From assembly GCA_022385805.1 (NCBI GenBank), contig MU277737.1, positions 112,258 through 124,778 on the forward strand: DNA of 12,521 bases, in the 5' to 3' direction. The position numbers and the translations under genes were made by a program. Positions 8,809 to 12,521 of this stretch are shown here, piece after piece (the first letter of the stretch is position 1; each line of letters starts with the position of its first letter). A model generated the notes under the pieces. The model made no database searches, was not told where the DNA came from, and saw only the letters and a program-made list of their open reading frames with translations. The DNA is from Pilatotrama ljubarskyi (Eukaryota; Basidiomycota; Agaricomycetes; Polyporales; Polyporaceae).

Positions 8809-9585
8809 TCAGCACTTCTCCTCGCGGTGATGGTGGTGGTGCCGTCGATGATGCTCCCTTCCCACCCCGCAGCACTCGCACACCACCACGCTCATGAGAA
8901 TCATCCCGACGAAGCTGAGGACGACGCCTGCAAGTACCATCCAGAGCGCCGGTCCCCAGTTCGCGACGTAACTGAAGTCCGTCAAGGGCCCGATCCGCTG
9001 CTTGCCGATGAGGATGAGGGCAAGGTCAACCCCGAACACAACCAAGCCGACTATGAGCGTGAAGATGGTCGTGACGAGCGAGATGATGCACATGGTGTGC
9101 GATTCGAGGAAGAGCGACGTGAAGACGCCGATGAATGCGAGCCCGGCGGCAACAAGGTGAAGGACGAGCAGGACGGTGACGCCCTTGCCGACGTCCTGCG
9201 CGAGTTCGGGGAAGCCGGTGAGGTCGAGCACCTGTTGGGGTATCGTGTAGCCGAGCATGGGTCCAAAACACTCGCCGCCATCGGGCGGGTCGAGCGCGCT
9301 CGCGGCGCAGATGCCCCAGACGCCGAGCCGGAGGCGGGTTGCGACGGAGGTGACGGGCAGGTCGGGGTTCGTCGCGAACTCGATGGTGAAGAGGTATATG
9401 CTCTTGATGATGGGGAGCGAGAGGCCGACGAGGAGGAAAAGGACGAAGGCGGCGAGGAGGACGGCGGACGTCGTGAGAGAAATGCCAAGGTGCCGCACGA
9501 GAGCGCGCGGGCGCCGTCGTCGCTTGGTCCCGCCCTGTGAGTCGCTGTCACGGCGGCGGCGGAGGCAACACAGGGTCTGCGCCAT
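8809..9585 (-). CDS. PalI/SUR7-like four-pass membrane protein (258 aa)
   Basis: This is an uninterrupted 258-aa reading frame starting at the ATG 9585-9583 and stopping at TGA 8811-8809. The frame is open further upstream, but the next initiator-like codon is only a GTG at 9702, so I chose the first ATG. A short basic N-terminus (CCLRRRR, KRRRR) precedes four hydrophobic segments at about 35-60, 136-160, 165-193 and 211-235. The first extracellular loop carries GVWGIC at 88-93 and a second cysteine at 106 in ECFGPMLGY. This is the claudin-like W-G-x-C...C pattern of the fungal SUR7/PalI family, which acts in plasma-membrane organisation (eisosomes) and ambient-pH sensing through the Rim/Pal pathway. 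The tail has a cysteine cluster CECCG (236-240), possibly palmitoylated, and a histidine-rich end. Family assignment rests on topology and motif; which member it is cannot be told. It is convergent with the broken kinase copy. Confidence 0.82.
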   Translation of the reverse strand: MAQTLCCLRRRRDSDSQGGTKRRRRPRALVRHLGISLTTSAVLLAAFVLFLLVGLSLPIIKSIYLFTIEFATNPDLPVTSVATRLRLGVWGICAASALDPPDGGECFGPMLGYTIPQQVLDLTGFPELAQDVGKGVTVLLVLHLVAAGLAFIGVFTSLFLESHTMCIISLVTTIFTLIVGLVVFGVDLALILIGKQRIGPLTDFSYVANWGPALWMVLAGVVLSFVGMILMSVVVCECCGVGREHHRRHHHHHREEKC

Positions 9586-10309
9586 CGCGGGGATGCTCGT
9601 GGTCGTCCTGGAGGATGGGGGCGTCGTCGAGCGCGATGGGAGAGGAGGGCAAAGCGGGAGTAGCGACGGCGTGGCCGCCGCTTCTAGTTCTGCCGAGCGC
9701 ACTTCCCCCGGTCACTTGGACATCAGGCCATCGCTCACTTTAGCTCGCATGACTTCATGGTCTCCTCATCGACGTCCGCGGCGTAGGCGACGACAGCGAG
9801 GACATGGCAGGTGGCAGCAGCTTGGAAGAGGACATGGGTGGTCAAAGACAAACATGGAGGCGACCGAAAGCATCCGCGACTCCGCGCTGCACGGCGACGG
9901 CCATGCGTGGGCGCTACTCAGACGCGCCGATCACGGCCGCCACTTCAGCTCATCGTGCACGACGTCGCCGCCGGACGTCTCTGAACGCTCGATGATCCTT
10001 CACGATCTACTCCTCGATGACCAGGGAGCTTTCATCCCGACATCGCTTGCTGAGCGACTAGCTCGGCGTCCGGAATCGACGGAGAGTACGGTTCCAATAC
10101 TGCTGACGGCATTCGCAACTCCAGCCAGCGTAGGTCTGCCATGGTCGGAGTCAGCGCCCTCCGCGTGATACCTCTTTCATTCCTCTTTCGATACCACCAC
10201 TACCATTTGTCCAGACGACATCTTGGACTTCCCCTCTGCCAGGCGAGCAGGCCTTGGTATACGCGCAGCCGAAGCGTAGGACGACGTCGGACGCAGCGCG
10301 AAGCGCGCC
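9586..10309. promoter_or_regulatory. Divergent intergenic region (PalI-like gene / hydrolase)
   Basis: This region of about 720 bp separates two divergently transcribed genes and should hold both promoters. A C/T-rich stretch at about 10170-10215 precedes the hydrolase ATG, as is common upstream of fungal start codons. I see no clear TATA box. A plus-strand frame stays open through much of the region; see the weak hypothetical gene at 9854-10168. Confidence 0.5.
9854..10168 (+). CDS. Weak hypothetical ORF, 104 aa
   Basis: A frame starting ATGGAGGCGACC at 9854 (context CAAACATGG) and ending at TGA 10166-10168 encodes 104 aa with no recognised domain. The same frame is open leftward to about 9257, overlapping the PalI-like gene in antisense, which explains part but not all of its length. 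The C-terminal half (from about residue 47) has a plausible protein composition, including LHDLLLDD and SLAERLARR. It could be a real small gene, an upstream exon, or a chance open frame in GC-rich DNA. I favour chance. Confidence 0.2.
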   Translation: MEATESIRDSALHGDGHAWALLRRADHGRHFSSSCTTSPPDVSERSMILHDLLLDDQGAFIPTSLAERLARRPESTESTVPILLTAFATPASVGLPWSESAPSA

Positions 10310-12521
10310 ATGGTCAACTCACTTACGAGCAAAGCTGGGCTCAAACTCGGACCCATCATCCTCGATGTGCTCGTCAAGCACTATTTCGAACGCCTAAAGA
10401 AGGACCATGAGGCGAAGAACATGCCGAAGCTGATGCAGGAGGAGCTCTTGTACGATGAGGCATTCAACATCATAAAGGTGCGCCCACAGATGCATAGCAT
10501 ACCCTGCCGCAATCGGCGGTCTCATGCCGCTCTATTGAAAGTCGTTCATGGAAGCTGCGACAAAGTGAGTGGGAATGCATCCAACCGTGTGACTATATGC
10601 GGGGCGCGAGGTTGACGTTTTGCAAGGCACACGGTGGAAGAGCTGCAGGAGTTTTCGAATACGCGTACGCCAAGTCCACCATGGGTGCACGTAGTGCGGC
10701 TGCTCGTGCCTATGTCATGTTGCGACGACGCGGCTACTTACCTCATCAAGGCTCTCGGCGGCGAGGAAGTCACCAAGCGCGTCGTGGGCGGTACGAAATG
10801 GTGGCAAGTCCGCGGCGTCAAAGGGTACGTATCAGATATGATACCCACAACTGCCAACGCGTTCTCAAGCATGTGTCGATCGCTCAGGGTCGATGCCGAG
10901 TGGATCGTCGCGAAGAAGGATTGGCAGGAAGCCAAGAAGAGGCAGAGAGCGCGCGGTGTCTCGACCGACGGCGCTGCCTCGTTAGACTCGGGAAATCCGA
11001 ACCAGGAGATGCCTGCAACGTATCAGCCAGAGATGGATGAAATGCGGTGCATCTTATATGCACATGGAGGTGCGCGGCATCAGAACTGGTCTTCGGCAGT
11101 ACGGTGCCCGTTAACTCTGTGGGTGCAGGCGGCTACTATTTCGGTAGCATTGATCAGGAGAGGTTCGCAAACCTTCAACGATTGGGTTAGATCAGGTCTG
11201 CTCATTCGTGCTAGATATGGCATACAGCGGCTAGCTCGCAAGGTGAACGGCCGAGTGTTTGGTGAGTGACAAGGGCAAACACTCATATAATGACGCATCT
11301 GAGCGTACGTCCAGCTATAAACTATCGATTAGCACCACAATATCCGTTCCCATGCGCCATCCAGGACTTCGTCGCAGCTTGTAAGCTAGGTCTGATGTGA
11401 TCAGTTGTCTCGTTTCTGACGCACGGAAGACCTGTACCTGGTCAGGCCGCCCGCTGGAGCGCTGCACACTCCCGTCTCGCCCTCCAGCATCGTGCTCGCA
11501 GGTGACTCCGCTGGAGGAGGCTTATGCATAGCGTTGTTGCAGGTGATCCGCGATTCTGGACTGCCGATGCCCGCCGGAGCTGTCCTGATCTCGCCCTGGT
11601 GCGACCTGACGCACTCGTTCCCTAGCATACATCTAAATACTGCAACGGTGGGATGCGATCTCATTCCTGTCAAGAAAGCTAATTCTCAACTCCTTCTAGG
11701 ACATCATCCCACCATACGGCTTGTCCTTCCACAAGCCAAGCACGCTCTGGCCACCTCCTCCGGACGATCTCACACTACAGGTCCATGAAGGCCTCCGTTC
11801 GCGCATCCGGGAAGCCATTCTCCCCAAATCCAAAGGAGGCAAGGAAAGCAAGCACAACGCCCACGCACCCCAGCCAGCCGCCTCAGTCCAACCCGCCGCG
11901 CCAGTCAACCAGAACGGCGACGCTCTCAAACCCGCCCCAGCCAGCCCCAGCACGCCGACTACCCCTGACAATCTACCTTCGCGAGCGGCGACCCCCGAAT
12001 ACGTCTTGCCGCTCCCAGAAGGCACCTCGGGCAGGACACTCCGTCTAGGATCCGCTGCGTCCCTCCCCATCCCTGTAGACGGGGTGCGCAGTCAGCGCGT
12101 CACGCTGACCACGGCACATGGCGAGACGTTGACAGTCGACGGTCAGGTGCATATGTATACGCCGAACTACCTGTTGACGCATCCGCTTGTGAGCCCGGTG
12201 GTGTCTTACCTCGGTGGGCTGCCGCCACTGTTGGTCATCGCGAGCGATAAGGAGGTCTTGAGGGATGAGATCATCTATTTGTGAGCTTTTACTTTCTGGT
12301 ACCGTCAGCGTTGGGTTAACGCATCCCCAGCGCGCACAAGGCTGCTCATCCAGACAAATACCCCGTCAAGCCCGAGGCCAAACGGTTATACCCTGTTCTC
12401 AATGGTATCGAAGAGCGTTACGGGCCTACCAAGGTCCACCTACAGGTCTATGACGGTGCGCTGGTCCTCGCTCTATCGCTTACTTACGTAGTCACTGAAA
12501 TGTTACCAGACGCCGCACATA
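10310..12521 (+). CDS. HSL-type alpha/beta hydrolase (lipase/esterase), 3' end off the window
   Basis: Eleven exons are visible: 10310-10477, 10542-10564, 10627-10824, 10888-11069, 11129-11162, 11215-11261, 11315-11380, 11430-11647, 11700-12280, 12331-12455 and 12510-12521. They give about 551 aa with consistent phases; introns are 49-64 nt. An in-frame TAG at 10277-10279 supports the ATG at 10310. Hormone-sensitive-lipase family motifs: oxyanion-hole HGGGYYFGS (H189-G192), NYRLAPQYPFP (about 219-229), the nucleophile elbow GDSAGG with S266, a probable acid D495 in SDKEVLRDE, and the likely catalytic histidine H551 in YDDAAH at the very edge. It should hydrolyse ester substrates; the true substrate is unknown. 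The roughly 190-residue N-terminal part (with GTKWWQVRGVKG) looks like a fungal extension. A Pro/Ala-rich, probably disordered stretch lies at about 346-420. Acceptors at 10626 and 11429 are AAG. The remaining C-terminus lies outside. Confidence 0.92.

Noticed and set aside
8827..9540. 237-codon plus-strand open frame rich in D, E and R
   Set aside because: It is antisense to the PalI-like membrane protein. The acidic composition is what hydrophobic codons give when read on the other strand.

Overview
The window looks like nuclear DNA of a basidiomycete, most likely a mushroom or wood-decay agaricomycete. The evidence is many short introns (about 49-64 nt) with GT donors, CTAAC/CTGAC-like branch sites and AG acceptors, GC-rich coding sequence, and FunK1 fungal-type protein kinases, a family known to be expanded in Agaricomycetes. 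The genus is not readable from the sequence. I see no bacterial genes, CRISPR array, tRNA, rRNA or intact transposon.

Layout. (1) Positions 1-522 hold no gene I can support; the right part is the promoter of the first kinase gene. (2) Positions 523-3106, plus strand: an intact four-exon FunK1 kinase gene encoding 807 aa. (3) Positions 3107-5072: its downstream region, a unique spacer and a second promoter. (4) Positions 5073-7678, plus strand: a second FunK1 copy with the same four exons and usable splice sites, but three single-base frameshifts. (5) Positions 7679-8808: a downstream region homologous to that of copy 1. (6) Positions 8809-9585, minus strand: an intronless four-pass PalI/SUR7-like membrane protein, convergent with copy 2. 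(7) Positions 9586-10309: a divergent intergenic region with a weak open frame. (8) Positions 10310-12521, plus strand: an HSL-type (HGGG / GDSAGG) alpha/beta hydrolase with eleven visible exons, running off the right edge just after its catalytic histidine.

The left two thirds of the window is one event. A block of about 4 kb (roughly 231-4214) was duplicated as roughly 4839-8790, including promoter, gene and over 1 kb of downstream DNA, with about 620 bp of unshared sequence between. The copies differ largely at silent positions, so both were held under coding constraint for some time. Copy 2 was then broken very recently, or its frameshifts are assembly errors. The two right-hand genes look like ordinary conserved genes with no evident functional tie to the kinases.

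The most interesting point is in the kinase N-terminal half. It carries an ordered D...E-x-K...Q-x3-Y signature typical of PD-(D/E)XK (restriction/RecB/Cas4-like) nuclease folds, ahead of the kinase domain. This suggests a nuclease-fold/kinase fusion and is an inference to be tested by profile or structure comparison.
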